The notes under the pieces: generated by a model
The model's database searches: none
What the model was told of the DNA's origin: nothing
Seen by the model: the letters and a program-made list of their open reading frames with translations, nothing else
Assembly: GCA_964463355.1 (NCBI GenBank)
Contig: CAYXBP010000015.1
Span: 1-42,045, forward strand
Reading direction: 5' to 3'
Length of the DNA stretch: 42,045 bases
Source: Firm-04 sp964463355
GTDB lineage: Bacteria > Bacillota > Clostridia > Oscillospirales > Ruminococcaceae
Part shown: positions 18,967 through 27,155 of the stretch, piece after piece
Numbering within the stretch: the stretch's first letter is position 1
How the letters are laid out: every line of letters begins with the position of its first letter
Translations under genes and position numbers: made by a program

Positions 18967-19722
18967 TTATTCGTAATCAACAACATTGACCCAGCGTTTG
19001 AGCATTGCGCGTTCGTTTTCATTGCCCTTGACCGATTGCGAAGCGGCGACAATGGGCATCCATGATTGGATATACTGCTTTGCGGTATCAGTCATTTTGC
19101 AAAACAGGTTGAGGTACTGGTCGGCAAGCTCCTGCGCATCCGCCAGACAAAACAGCAGATAGGTTCTTGCTGCATCAGCTGCGGCATTGCCCTGTGTTGC
19201 ATGAGACCAATCCAGAATATACATCTCGCCGCCTGGAGAGACGATGATATTTGAGGGGTTAAAATCGCCGTGGCATACTTTTTTGTGTTTTGGCATACTT
19301 TCCAGACGAGTATGCAGTTCATAGCGTGTGGTGGCGTTAAAGCTGCTCTCGCTGATTTTGTAGTTCATTTTATCCTTCAGCTTATTCAGCAGTGCCGATT
19401 CTTTGGAATGCACTTCCATTTGCAGTGTAACGAACTGAGCAAGGTAGGCATCCATATTCTCGGGCTGTTCCGTCATCAGTTGCTGTAGGGTTTTGCCAGC
19501 GATATATTCGGTGCGTATTGCCCATTTGCCATCGATCATCATAACCTCAAGCAGGCGGGGAATGCGCAGACCAGTTTCTTCCACTCTTGCCTGATTGAGT
19601 GCCTCTGCGAGTACATTTGCTTTGGAATAAGTGGATTCAAATACTTTCAGAACGGTATCGCCATCACGGTAAATGGTTTTTTGGGGACGCTCTGCCAGAA
19701 CAGCATCATATTGCTTTGCCAT
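18967..19722 (-). CDS. Aminoglycoside phosphotransferase-family small-molecule kinase
   Basis: 251 aa. Choline/aminoglycoside kinase fold: catalytic loop H151-G-D153-F-N-P-S-N158 and metal-binding ILD171W after a strand. The N-lobe has the YRDGDTVLKVF pattern with a plausible ATP-contacting lysine (K26). Family members phosphorylate hydroxyls on small molecules (aminoglycosides, choline, homoserine, sugars); resistance should not be assumed. Start ATG has AAGGAGGT 8 nt upstream and lies only 21 bp after adhE, so it is almost surely co-transcribed with it. Substrate unknown. Confidence 0.85.
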   Translation of the reverse strand: MAKQYDAVLAERPQKTIYRDGDTVLKVFESTYSKANVLAEALNQARVEETGLRIPRLLEVMMIDGKWAIRTEYIAGKTLQQLMTEQPENMDAYLAQFVTLQMEVHSKESALLNKLKDKMNYKISESSFNATTRYELHTRLESMPKHKKVCHGDFNPSNIIVSPGGEMYILDWSHATQGNAAADAARTYLLFCLADAQELADQYLNLFCKMTDTAKQYIQSWMPIVAASQSVKGNENERAMLKRWVNVVDYE

Positions 19723-19743
19723 GAGAAAACACCTCCTTGAATT

Positions 19744-22362
19744 TTATACGGCATCATGCTTGCCGTAGTAGGCATTCAGGTACATTTGCTTGATTTCGGA
19801 CATCAGCGGATAACGGGGATTTGCACCAGTACACTGGTCATCAAAAGCCTGTTCAGTCATGGCGTCCAGACGTGCGAGGAAGTCTGCTTCGTCGATGCCA
19901 TAAGCCGCAATGCTTTCCTTGATGCCGATGGCTGCCTTCAAGGCTTCAATCTTTGCGATGAGTGCTTCCAGCTTTTCGGCATCGGTATTGCCTTGCAATC
20001 CCAACGCGTCGGCAACTTCTGCGTATCGTGCGAGGGTGTGGGGGTGGTCATACTGTGAAAACGTGCCCATTTTGGCAGGAATTTCCGCTGCATTGAAGCG
20101 CAGCACCTGTTCCAGCATCAATGCATTGGCGATGCCGTGAGGCAGATGATGGAACGCGCCCAACTTATGTGCCATAGAGTGGCACACACCGAGAAATGCG
20201 TTTGCAAACGCCATGCCTGCCATGGTGGCAGCGTTTGCCATTTTCTCGCGTGCAACGGGATCTTGCGGGCCGTTGCTGTAGGCACGTGGCAGGTAAGTGA
20301 ATACCATTTGCAGTGAGCGCAGTGCCAGACCATCGGTGTAATCGGTTGCCATCATGGAAGCATAAGCCTCCAGCGCGTGGGTGGCAACATCAATGCCCGC
20401 CGCAGAGGTCAGACTTTTGGGCGCATTCATCATCAAGTCGGCATCCACAATCGCCATAGTGGGCATCAGTTCGTAGTCAGCCAACGGATACTTTACACCG
20501 GTGGTTTCGTCGGTGATGACGGCAAAGGGGGTCACTTCGGAACCAGTGCCTGCGGAGGTGGGTATTGCGATAAAGCAGGCTTTTTCGCCCATTTTCGGGA
20601 ATGCATATACTCTCTTACGAATGTCAATGAAGCGCATTGCCATATCCATAAAGTCCACATCGGGATGCTCATACAGCACCCACATGATCTTTGCGGCATC
20701 CATAGCTGATCCACCGCCCACTGCGATGATACAATCGGGACGGAATGCTGTCATGGCAGCGGCACCAGTCTTGGCGGAAGCAAGGGTTGGATCTGGCTCT
20801 ACTTCGAAGAAGGTGGAGTGAACAATGCCCAGTGCGTCGAGTTTATCTGTGATGGGTTTGGTATAGCCATTGTTGAACAGGAAGCTGTCGGTAACAATGA
20901 ACACGCGTTTTTTGCCAAGCACGGAGCCAAGCTCATCCAGCGCGACGGGCAGGCAGCCTTTTTTCAGGTAGATCTTTTCAGGCGCACGGAACCACAGCAT
21001 ATTCTCTCTCCTTTCGGCAACAGTCTTGATGTTAAGCAGATGCTTGATGCCGACGTTTTCACTGACGGAGTTACCGCCCCATGAGCCGCAGCCCAATGTC
21101 AGGGAAGGTGCTAGGCGGAAGTTGTACAAATCGCCGATACCGCCGTGGGAAGAAGGTGTATTTACAACGATACGGCAGGTTTTCATACGGGCAGAGAACA
21201 CATCAAGCTTTTCGCGTGCCGTAACGGGGTTTAGATAGATCGAGGAGGTGTGACCGTAGCCGCCATCCATCACAAGACGCTCCGCCTTATCCAGTGCTTC
21301 ATCAAAGCTTGCCGCGTGATACATGGCAAGCACGGGGGAAAGTTTTTCGTGGGCAAATTCTTCAGAGAGATCCACGCTGTCGACTTCACCGATGAGAACC
21401 TTGGCGGTTTCGGGCACGGTTACATCGGCAAGCTGTGCGATGCGAAATGCCGACTGACCCACGATTTTTGCATTCAGCGAACCATTTATGAGAATGGTCT
21501 TTCGGACTTTTTCGGTTTCCTCAGGTGTGAGGAAATAGCAGCCTCTTGCAGCAAATTCGGCTTTTACCTTATCGTAGATGCTGTCGAGTACGATGACGGA
21601 CTGTTCGGATGCGCAGATCATGCCGTTATCAAATGTTTTGGAGTGAATAATCGAATTGACTGCAAGCACAATATCGGCAGATTCGTCGATGATAGCAGGC
21701 GTATTGCCTGCGCCGACACCCAATGCAGGTTTGCCGCTGGAGTAAGCGGATTTTACCATTCCCGGGCCACCTGTTGCCAGAATAATATCGGCTTCCTTCA
21801 TGACGGTATTGGTTAATTCCAGAGAAGGTATATCAATCCAGCCGATGAGACCTTCTGGGGCACCTGCCTTGACGGCAGCCTCCGCCACCAGCTTTGCTGC
21901 TGCGATGGTAGATGCCTTTGCACGGGGGTGGGGGCTGATGATGATACCGTTACGGGTTTTCAGTGTGATCAGCGTTTTAAAAATCGCGGTAGAGGTGGGG
22001 TTTGTGGTGGGGATGACAGCTGCGATCACGCCAATGGGTTCGGCGATGCGCTGCACACCAAAAACTGGATCATTTTCAATGACGCCGCAAGTTGGTGTGT
22101 TTTTATAGGCGTTATAGATATATTCGGAGGCATAATGATTCTTGATGACTTTATCCTCCACAATGCCCATGCCAGTTTCTTCCACTGCCATTTTTGCAAG
22201 AGGAATACGCGCCTGATTGGCAGCGATTGCCGCCGCACGGAAGATAGCATCGACCTGTTCCTGTGTATAGGTCGCGAATTTCTGCTGTGCCGCACGCACA
22301 CGCGCAAAGCAGGCAAGCAGCGCATCAACGCTGTCGACAATAGGGTATTTCGGATCTTGCAT
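19744..22362 (-). CDS. adhE: Bifunctional acetaldehyde-CoA/alcohol dehydrogenase
   Basis: 872 aa, full AdhE length. The N-terminal aldehyde dehydrogenase half (about 1-440, catalytic cysteine C250 in NGMICASEQ) reduces acetyl-CoA to acetaldehyde. The C-terminal iron-dependent alcohol dehydrogenase half (about 455-872, metal-binding HSMAHKLGAFHHLPHG) reduces it to ethanol. Together they use two NADH per acetyl-CoA, the main redox sink of many fermenters. The ATG at 22362 has GGAGG 8 nt upstream; an in-frame ATG 5 codons earlier lacks such a site. It has a consensus promoter and an unusually long leader of about 230 nt, and is followed closely by the kinase gene. Confidence 0.97.
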   Translation of the reverse strand: MQDPKYPIVDSVDALLACFARVRAAQQKFATYTQEQVDAIFRAAAIAANQARIPLAKMAVEETGMGIVEDKVIKNHYASEYIYNAYKNTPTCGVIENDPVFGVQRIAEPIGVIAAVIPTTNPTSTAIFKTLITLKTRNGIIISPHPRAKASTIAAAKLVAEAAVKAGAPEGLIGWIDIPSLELTNTVMKEADIILATGGPGMVKSAYSSGKPALGVGAGNTPAIIDESADIVLAVNSIIHSKTFDNGMICASEQSVIVLDSIYDKVKAEFAARGCYFLTPEETEKVRKTILINGSLNAKIVGQSAFRIAQLADVTVPETAKVLIGEVDSVDLSEEFAHEKLSPVLAMYHAASFDEALDKAERLVMDGGYGHTSSIYLNPVTAREKLDVFSARMKTCRIVVNTPSSHGGIGDLYNFRLAPSLTLGCGSWGGNSVSENVGIKHLLNIKTVAERRENMLWFRAPEKIYLKKGCLPVALDELGSVLGKKRVFIVTDSFLFNNGYTKPITDKLDALGIVHSTFFEVEPDPTLASAKTGAAAMTAFRPDCIIAVGGGSAMDAAKIMWVLYEHPDVDFMDMAMRFIDIRKRVYAFPKMGEKACFIAIPTSAGTGSEVTPFAVITDETTGVKYPLADYELMPTMAIVDADLMMNAPKSLTSAAGIDVATHALEAYASMMATDYTDGLALRSLQMVFTYLPRAYSNGPQDPVAREKMANAATMAGMAFANAFLGVCHSMAHKLGAFHHLPHGIANALMLEQVLRFNAAEIPAKMGTFSQYDHPHTLARYAEVADALGLQGNTDAEKLEALIAKIEALKAAIGIKESIAAYGIDEADFLARLDAMTEQAFDDQCTGANPRYPLMSEIKQMYLNAYYGKHDAV

Positions 22363-22427
22363 AATAAAAACCTCCATTCAGATTCTAGAGACTAAAGATA
22401 TGTGCAATCCTTTCAGGGAAACAACGC

Positions 22428-22451
22428 AAAAAGCATGCCTGTTGGCTATGC
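22428..22451 (-). promoter_or_regulatory. adhE: Terminator-like hairpin in adhE leader
   Basis: Minus strand: GCATAGCC, AACA loop, GGCATGC (22451-22433; one bulged base), then TTTTT (22432-22428). It lies between the adhE promoter and start codon. A competing ATGCC/GGCAT pairing overlaps it. It may be an attenuator; the stem is short, so the call is tentative. Confidence 0.4.
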
Positions 22452-22597
22452 ACGGCATTTTTACTGAATGATCCGTTATATCACACAGAAACTCTTTCAG
22501 ATACGTCAGTATCCATGCAACGCTTTTAAGCAATCTGCCAAAAAAGTTCTGAAGTATCTGCCGCACAAACTCTATGCTATGTTGCCATAATAATTGC

Positions 22598-22626
22598 AGT
22601 ATACCACAAAACGGTAGAAAAGTCAA
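22598..22626 (-). promoter_or_regulatory. adhE: Promoter of adhE
   Basis: Minus strand: TTGACT (22626-22621), 17 bases, TATACT (22603-22598) with extended TGG. It predicts a leader of roughly 230 nt before the adhE start. Confidence 0.8.
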
Positions 22627-22683
22627 CGATTCACCGACTTTTTCTTTCTTTTTCGGCATTCCACAAAATTTTTGGCGCGGTGG

Positions 22684-22712
22684 TTGACGAAACCGAAAAA
22701 ACCTGCTATAAT
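22684..22712 (+). promoter_or_regulatory. Promoter of flippase gene
   Basis: TTGACG (22684-22689), 17 bases, TATAAT (22707-22712) with extended TGC, about 45 bp before the flippase start. Confidence 0.85.
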
Positions 22713-22765
22713 ATAGGAAACACTGCGTAATGCTTGCATTTTGCTTCTTATAAGGAACCATATCC

Positions 22766-24166
22766 ATGAATAAATATAAAACTCTTGCTGTCAATACCGT
22801 TGTGTTTGCCATCGGCAGCTTTGGTTCAAAGATTCTTTCGTTCTTCCTGAATTATTTGTACACGGGCAATATGGATGCCTCGATGTACAATACCAAGGAT
22901 GTGTTAGAGCTTTGTGCCAATTTTCTCATTCCGGTTGTGACCTTTTCCATCACCGATGCTGTCATTCGCTATGGTTTGGATCGCAACTATCAAAAGCGCG
23001 CGGTATTTTCCAATGCCGTTACCGTGGAACTTTGCGGCATGGCGATTTTTCTGCTGCTCTCACCGCTACTGCTGCTCTATCCCGACGTTCGTGGATACCT
23101 GTTGCTGTTAGTGGGATATGTCTGTATCTCATCGTACCGGCAGCTTTCCACGCAGTTTGCTCGTGCAAGGGGGCTGGTGCGTTTGTACGCGCTGGATGGT
23201 ATCTTCTGCACGCTGACGCTGTTTCTGTTTAATTTGCTGTTTATTGCCAAGCTGAAATTGGGTGTGACGGGCTTTATGCTTTCGGTCATGCTTTCGGATT
23301 TCTGTTCGGGTACAATGGTTTGGTTGATTGCAGGGCATAGCCGCTACCTCTCACGCAAATATGTGGATCGTGAGCTGTTGCAGGTCATGCTGCGGTTTTC
23401 TCTGCCACTGATCCCAACGGCATTGCTGTGGATCATTACAGGGTTTTCTGATCGTCTTTTCATCCGCCATATGATCGGCGCGGCGGAAGCGGGTGTTTAC
23501 GGTGCCGCAACCAAGGTGCCGAATCTCATCTCCATGGTGTCCACCATCTTTTATCAGGCGTGGAATATGAGTGCCATCGCCGAAAACGATTCCGCGGGGC
23601 GTTCCAAATTTTATTCCCGCGTGTACGATGCCTACCAGTCGCTGTTGGTGCTTGCAGCCGGGATGCTGATTGCACTGGTCAAGCCTTTGTCTGCACTGAT
23701 TAACAACACCGCTACAGATGCTTCTTTTGGTACAGCGTATCTGTATACGCCGATGCTGATCATTGCGGTACTGCTGATGTGCCTGAACCAGTTTTTATCC
23801 AGCATTTATACCGTATCAAAGCATACGTCAAACAGCTTTTACACCAGCCTGATAGCGGCAGTGGTCAATCTGTTATGCAACTTTATCATGATACCGAAAT
23901 ATGGCGTACACGGTGCCATTGTGGCAACCTTTATCAGCTATTTTATCTGTTTTGTGATACGCCTGTTTGATACCCGGAGATTCATTCCGTTCCGTGTATC
24001 CTATCTGCGCTTTGCCATCAATCTGGGCGTGCTGTGCGCAATGTGTTTGGTCGCTGTCAAGGAGTTTTCGTGGCGCATTCCATTCCAGATTGCAGCCCTG
24101 CTCGTTCTTGTTGTTGTGAATTTCCATGCGCTGCTGATCACCGCTCGTAAGCTGCTGCGCAGATGA
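22766..24166 (+). CDS. Polysaccharide/lipid-linked oligosaccharide flippase
   Basis: 466 aa, highly hydrophobic, with about 12-14 predicted membrane helices in the pattern of the MOP (MATE/MVF-like) polysaccharide transporter superfamily (Wzx/RfbX/SpoVB-like). Such proteins flip undecaprenyl-linked glycans across the cytoplasmic membrane. Features seen include an N-terminal AIGSFGSKILSFFLNYLYTG stretch, IITGFSDRLFIRHMIG around residue 220-235, and repeated charged loops between helices. The start has TAAGGAA 9 nt upstream and a strong promoter. No glycosyltransferase genes are adjacent, so its glycan is unknown. Confidence 0.87.
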   Translation: MNKYKTLAVNTVVFAIGSFGSKILSFFLNYLYTGNMDASMYNTKDVLELCANFLIPVVTFSITDAVIRYGLDRNYQKRAVFSNAVTVELCGMAIFLLLSPLLLLYPDVRGYLLLLVGYVCISSYRQLSTQFARARGLVRLYALDGIFCTLTLFLFNLLFIAKLKLGVTGFMLSVMLSDFCSGTMVWLIAGHSRYLSRKYVDRELLQVMLRFSLPLIPTALLWIITGFSDRLFIRHMIGAAEAGVYGAATKVPNLISMVSTIFYQAWNMSAIAENDSAGRSKFYSRVYDAYQSLLVLAAGMLIALVKPLSALINNTATDASFGTAYLYTPMLIIAVLLMCLNQFLSSIYTVSKHTSNSFYTSLIAAVVNLLCNFIMIPKYGVHGAIVATFISYFICFVIRLFDTRRFIPFRVSYLRFAINLGVLCAMCLVAVKEFSWRIPFQIAALLVLVVVNFHALLITARKLLRR

Positions 24167-24193
24167 TGCGTTACACCGCTGAAACCGTTTCTA

Positions 24194-24214
24194 ACAGTAT
24201 GTGCGAAATACTGT
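24194..24214. other. Hairpin between flippase and small membrane protein genes
   Basis: A perfect 7-bp stem ACAGTAT/ATACTGT with a 7-nt loop, 28 bp past the flippase stop. There is no T-tract, so read-through is likely; it may stabilise or process the message. Confidence 0.4.
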
Positions 24215-24260
24215 CGGATCATACAAGTTCAGAACATAAATAATTAGGAGGATTTCTGTT

Positions 24261-24698
24261 ATGACCATTGATACCCGTTCCATACTGCTTGCTATTCTGG
24301 TGATGATCTTTTTTCTCATCAATTATGCCCTTTTGCGCGATTTGATCTATGGGATCTTTCTTGGCAGCAAGAGCAAGAAAACTGCTGCAAAAATCAAAAG
24401 TGAGCAGGGCTTTTGGGCAAAGCTTACAATGAACTATGTGGGGCAGCATCTGAAGAAGTACGAGCAGGCTTATAAAAGCTGGCAGATTATGACGCTTATC
24501 CACGCGATTCTGACTGTGCTTTCCTTGGTTGCATTCGTTGTTTTGTCTATTCTTGGCACTGCATTCTGGATTGTTGCCACTGTTTGTGGTATTTTGACTG
24601 TGTATAATGCTGCACTGTTTATGGTGATGATGTCCAAGACCACCAGTTCTGATAACAAGACGAATCGAAAGGGCTCGCCTTGGAAGTACGAACAGTAA
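24261..24698 (+). CDS. Small three-helix membrane protein, unknown function
   Basis: 145 aa. Hydrophobic segments at about 8-29, 76-97 and 100-124, with a basic, lysine-rich cytoplasmic stretch between the first two (GSKSKKTAAKIKSEQG) and a polar C-terminus. I do not recognise the family. AGGAGG 9 nt upstream gives a clear start. It is 94 bp after the flippase gene on the same strand and is followed by a strong terminator, so it may be co-transcribed with the flippase gene, but no functional link is evident. Confidence 0.75.
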   Translation: MTIDTRSILLAILVMIFFLINYALLRDLIYGIFLGSKSKKTAAKIKSEQGFWAKLTMNYVGQHLKKYEQAYKSWQIMTLIHAILTVLSLVAFVVLSILGTAFWIVATVCGILTVYNAALFMVMMSKTTSSDNKTNRKGSPWKYEQ

Positions 24699-24720
24699 TT
24701 GCACGAATTGCACACCGTAC

Positions 24721-24770
24721 AGGGCGCTCTCGATGAATCGCATCGTCGGAGAGTGCCCCTTTCCATTTTA
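24721..24770 (+). terminator. Terminator after the small membrane protein gene
   Basis: Long hairpin: GGGCGCTCTC (24722-24731) pairs with GAGAGTGCCC, with an inner CGATG/CATCG stem, then TTTCCATTTTA. It starts 22 bp past the stop codon. Confidence 0.85.
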
Positions 24771-24816
24771 TGAATGTACCGTAGCCGATGGATACAAAGT
24801 GTGCGCGGTTTCTCCA

Positions 24817-24846
24817 TGCACAGTGCATACAAAAATGGCATATACT
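24817..24846 (+). promoter_or_regulatory. Possible promoter of zinc-ribbon/rlmD pair
   Basis: TGCACA (24817-24822), 18 bases, TATACT (24841-24846). The -35 is poor, but it lies just downstream of a terminator and 45 bp before the next gene. Confidence 0.4.
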
Positions 24847-24890
24847 GTTTTTGAAAATCCATATTGATTACAATGAAAGTGAGGCTTTTT

Positions 24891-25256
24891 ATGTCTATGT
24901 TTGAACAGGCAATGGAAGAATTATGCGGCGTGGTAGATCAGGCTGCACAGAAAACAGGGGAGGTGCTGGAGTCCTCCAAAGGGCAAGTGGAGCGCATCCG
25001 GCTTCGTAATACGCTCAATGAAAAGTTCCGTCAGTTGGGGCAGGCACAATTTATTACCGCTATGGGTGAAGCCGATCGCACTGCGGAGGTGCAGGCATTG
25101 CTTTTGGAGATTCAGACACTGCGTGACCAGTATGTTGCACTTTGCAAATCCTTGCACCCCAATAGCGGTATGACTTGCGAAAAATGTGGCAGATATCATC
25201 GTAATGGCGGCGCATACTGCTCTGATTGCGGTGCAGCAATGCCCGATCATCCATGA
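24891..25256 (+). CDS. Coiled-coil protein with C-terminal zinc ribbon
   Basis: 121 aa from ATG at 24891, preceded by GTGAGG 6 nt upstream; an earlier in-frame ATG at 24864 lacks a site. The first ~90 residues are charged and predicted helical or coiled-coil. The C-terminus is a zinc ribbon: C-x2-C in TCEKCGRYH and C-x2-C in YCSDCGAAM. The role is unknown; zinc ribbons of this kind often mediate protein or nucleic-acid contacts. Its stop codon overlaps the rlmD start (ATGA), implying coupled translation with the rRNA methyltransferase. Confidence 0.82.
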   Translation: MSMFEQAMEELCGVVDQAAQKTGEVLESSKGQVERIRLRNTLNEKFRQLGQAQFITAMGEADRTAEVQALLLEIQTLRDQYVALCKSLHPNSGMTCEKCGRYHRNGGAYCSDCGAAMPDHP

Positions 25257-26713
25257 GCATGGAACAGCTCTTACAGAAGAATCAGACCATTGCCCTCACC
25301 ATTGACGGTATGACCGCCGAGGGCAACGGTGTAGGGCATTATCAAGGAATGGCTGTGTTTGTGCCGCAAACTGCCGTTGGTGACGTGTTGGATGTGAAAA
25401 TCGTGAAGGTGTGTAAGCATTTTGCCTATGGGATCTCCCAAACGGTGTATGTGCCCTCACCCGACCGTATCTTGCCAGATTGCCCCGTGTATAAGCAATG
25501 CGGCGGTTGTCTGTTTCGCCATATCAGCTATGAAGCAGAGTGCCGTATGAAGCAACAGTTTGTCGCCGATGCTTTTCAGCGCATTGGGGGCTTGAAACCT
25601 GAATTATTACCCATTCTACGCGCGGAACAGATCAACGGATATCGTAATAAAGCGCAATTGCCTTGCGGTGTTGCTGCGAACGGAAACGGCGTGGTGTTCG
25701 GCGTTTATGCGCCTCGTTCTCATCGCCTGATCCCTCAGCATGGTTGTTTGCTGCAACCACCAAGCTTTCAGCCTGTGATCGAACGCAGCGCTGAGTTGCT
25801 TGCACATATCACACCCTATGATGAAGGCAGTGGAAAGGGCGTTTTGCGCCATTTATATCTGCGGCAGGGGCATCATTCTCATGAGATGATGGTCTGTTTT
25901 GTTGTGACAAAAAATATCAGCAAACAGCTTTGCACGATTGCCAAACAGCTCGCGGAGGAGTTCCACAACATAACCAGCGTAATGATGAATGTGAATCCAC
26001 ATAAAACCAATGTGATATTGGGTGGCGAAACACTTTGTTTGTGGGGAAAATCCTGCATCGAAGATGTTTTCTGCGGAATCCCCGTAATGTTGAATCCGCA
26101 TAGCTTTTACCAAATCAATACATTGCAGGCAGAGCGACTGTTTGCAGAGGTGCGGCGAATGGTGAATCCACAAAAGCATCAATTATTGCTGGATTTGTAT
26201 TGCGGTACGGGCGTGATCGGTTTAACGATGGCAGATGCGGTGGACAAGTTGATTGGCGTTGAAGTGGTTGCACAGGCAGTGGAAAATGCAAAGCAGAATG
26301 CAATGGCGATTGGGGCAGGCAATGCGCACTTTTTTGTCGGGGATGCAGGCGAGATCGCAAGGCAGCTTGCAAGGGGACAGCTTACGCCGCATATTATTAC
26401 GCTGGATCCTCCACGGAAGGGATGCGACAAAGCGACTCTGGATGCTTGCATTGCCATGGCTCCATGTACGATCGTGATGGTTTCTTGCAATCCTGCAACT
26501 GCTGCAAGGGACGCAAAGTACCTCTGCGAACACGGCTATGCTATTCATGCCCTGCGTCCCGTGGACTTGTTCCCACGAACAGGGCACGTCGAGGCGGTAT
26601 GTTTATTGTCCAAACTAAAAGCTGACCACCATATCGAGGTAGAATTGAATACAGACGAGTTGGATTTGACCTCTGCTGAAAGCAAAGCAACCTATGATGA
26701 AATCAAGGCTTAA
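25253..26713 (+). CDS. rlmD: 23S rRNA (uracil-C5) methyltransferase, RlmD/RlmCD type
   Basis: 486 aa up to the first stop. It methylates a conserved uridine of 23S rRNA at C5 using S-adenosylmethionine. Seen in order: N-terminal TRAM domain (about 1-63), iron-sulfur cysteines C77, C83, C86 and a fourth near 168 (HGC), the SAM-binding LLLDLYCGTGVIGL, DPPRKGCD, and the catalytic-cysteine block MVSCNPATAARD. The start is the ATGA overlap at 25253; an ATG at 25259 is possible. The enzyme proper ends near GHVEAVCLLSKL. The extra C-terminal part (VELNTDELDLTSAESKATYD) belongs to a tail that continues in frame beyond TAA 26711-26713. Confidence 0.93.
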   Translation: MSMEQLLQKNQTIALTIDGMTAEGNGVGHYQGMAVFVPQTAVGDVLDVKIVKVCKHFAYGISQTVYVPSPDRILPDCPVYKQCGGCLFRHISYEAECRMKQQFVADAFQRIGGLKPELLPILRAEQINGYRNKAQLPCGVAANGNGVVFGVYAPRSHRLIPQHGCLLQPPSFQPVIERSAELLAHITPYDEGSGKGVLRHLYLRQGHHSHEMMVCFVVTKNISKQLCTIAKQLAEEFHNITSVMMNVNPHKTNVILGGETLCLWGKSCIEDVFCGIPVMLNPHSFYQINTLQAERLFAEVRRMVNPQKHQLLLDLYCGTGVIGLTMADAVDKLIGVEVVAQAVENAKQNAMAIGAGNAHFFVGDAGEIARQLARGQLTPHIITLDPPRKGCDKATLDACIAMAPCTIVMVSCNPATAARDAKYLCEHGYAIHALRPVDLFPRTGHVEAVCLLSKLKADHHIEVELNTDELDLTSAESKATYDEIKA

Positions 26714-26896
26714 GTCAAAGAACATACAGGATTGTCGGTATCCTCCCTCTATATCGCACAGGTAAAGCAGAAATACGGTCTGGAAAAGCGTGAGAATTAC
26801 AACAAGGCGAAATCAAAGGACTCCAGACAGCCGAGGTGTCCGAAGGAGAAGGAAGAAGCGATTGTTGAGGCTTTGCGATACTTCAAGATGATTTGA
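26714..26896 (+). pseudogene. Severed 3' part of the RlmD C-terminal tail
   Basis: Sixty codons in frame with rlmD, from just after its TAA to TGA at 26894-26896. They read VKEHTGLSVSSLYIAQVKQ and on to ...RENYNKAKSKDS, ending EALRYFKMI. From memory, this tail follows DELDLTSAESKATYEEIK in many Clostridia proteins, including rRNA methyltransferases, with a tyrosine codon where TAA stands here. The simplest reading is a single-base nonsense change (TAC or TAT to TAA). There is no start codon or binding site for separate expression. The enzyme core is intact, so methylation is probably unaffected. Confidence 0.7.
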
Positions 26897-26906
26897 GGAT
26901 GATAAT

Positions 26907-27143
26907 ATGCTGAAACTAATTGACTTATCTATAAATGGACATATTTTGACGATGACAGTTCTGATTGAGGGGGATGCAAATAGAGCATACCAGCTGTCTG
27001 TGGACATGAAAACAGAATGGTATTCTGTGGTAAACAGCGAAATTCCATCAGAATTCAAGATATATGAGCGACAGGCGAAGACAGCCTTACGCAGATACAA
27101 AGGTAAGGAATTACCGCAGATAATTACAGCTATGTGGTACTAA
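26907..27143 (+). CDS. Small protein of unknown function (78 aa)
   Basis: 78 aa, soluble, mixed charge, with an alternating beta-like N-terminus (MLKLIDLSINGHILTMTVLI) and a basic helical C-terminus. I do not recognise it. It starts 10 bp after the end of the RlmD tail with GAGG 8 nt upstream, and ends 12 bp before the macro-domain gene. The tight spacing suggests an operon with the macro-HTH protein and perhaps a partner role. Confidence 0.65.
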   Translation: MLKLIDLSINGHILTMTVLIEGDANRAYQLSVDMKTEWYSVVNSEIPSEFKIYERQAKTALRRYKGKELPQIITAMWY

Positions 27144-27155
27144 AAGGAGAACGAT

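Larger units (their letters stand above)
22378..22765. other. Divergent control region of adhE and flippase gene
   Basis: 388 bases with no convincing gene. It holds two back-to-back consensus promoters whose -35 boxes are about 58 bp apart, and the long adhE leader (about 22590-22363) with a terminator-like hairpin. A clear Rex palindrome (TTGTTAA...TTAACAA) was looked for and not found. Confidence 0.7.

Noticed and set aside
18967..19722. Aminoglycoside-resistance gene
   Set aside because: The kinase motifs are shared by many metabolic kinases, and its tight linkage to adhE argues against a dedicated resistance role.
22378..22765. Rex (redox repressor) operator before adhE
   Set aside because: No TTGTTAA-type palindrome could be found in the region.
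22378..22812. 144-codon minus-strand frame across the adhE upstream region
   Set aside because: It runs over both divergent promoters and has no domain or good binding site.
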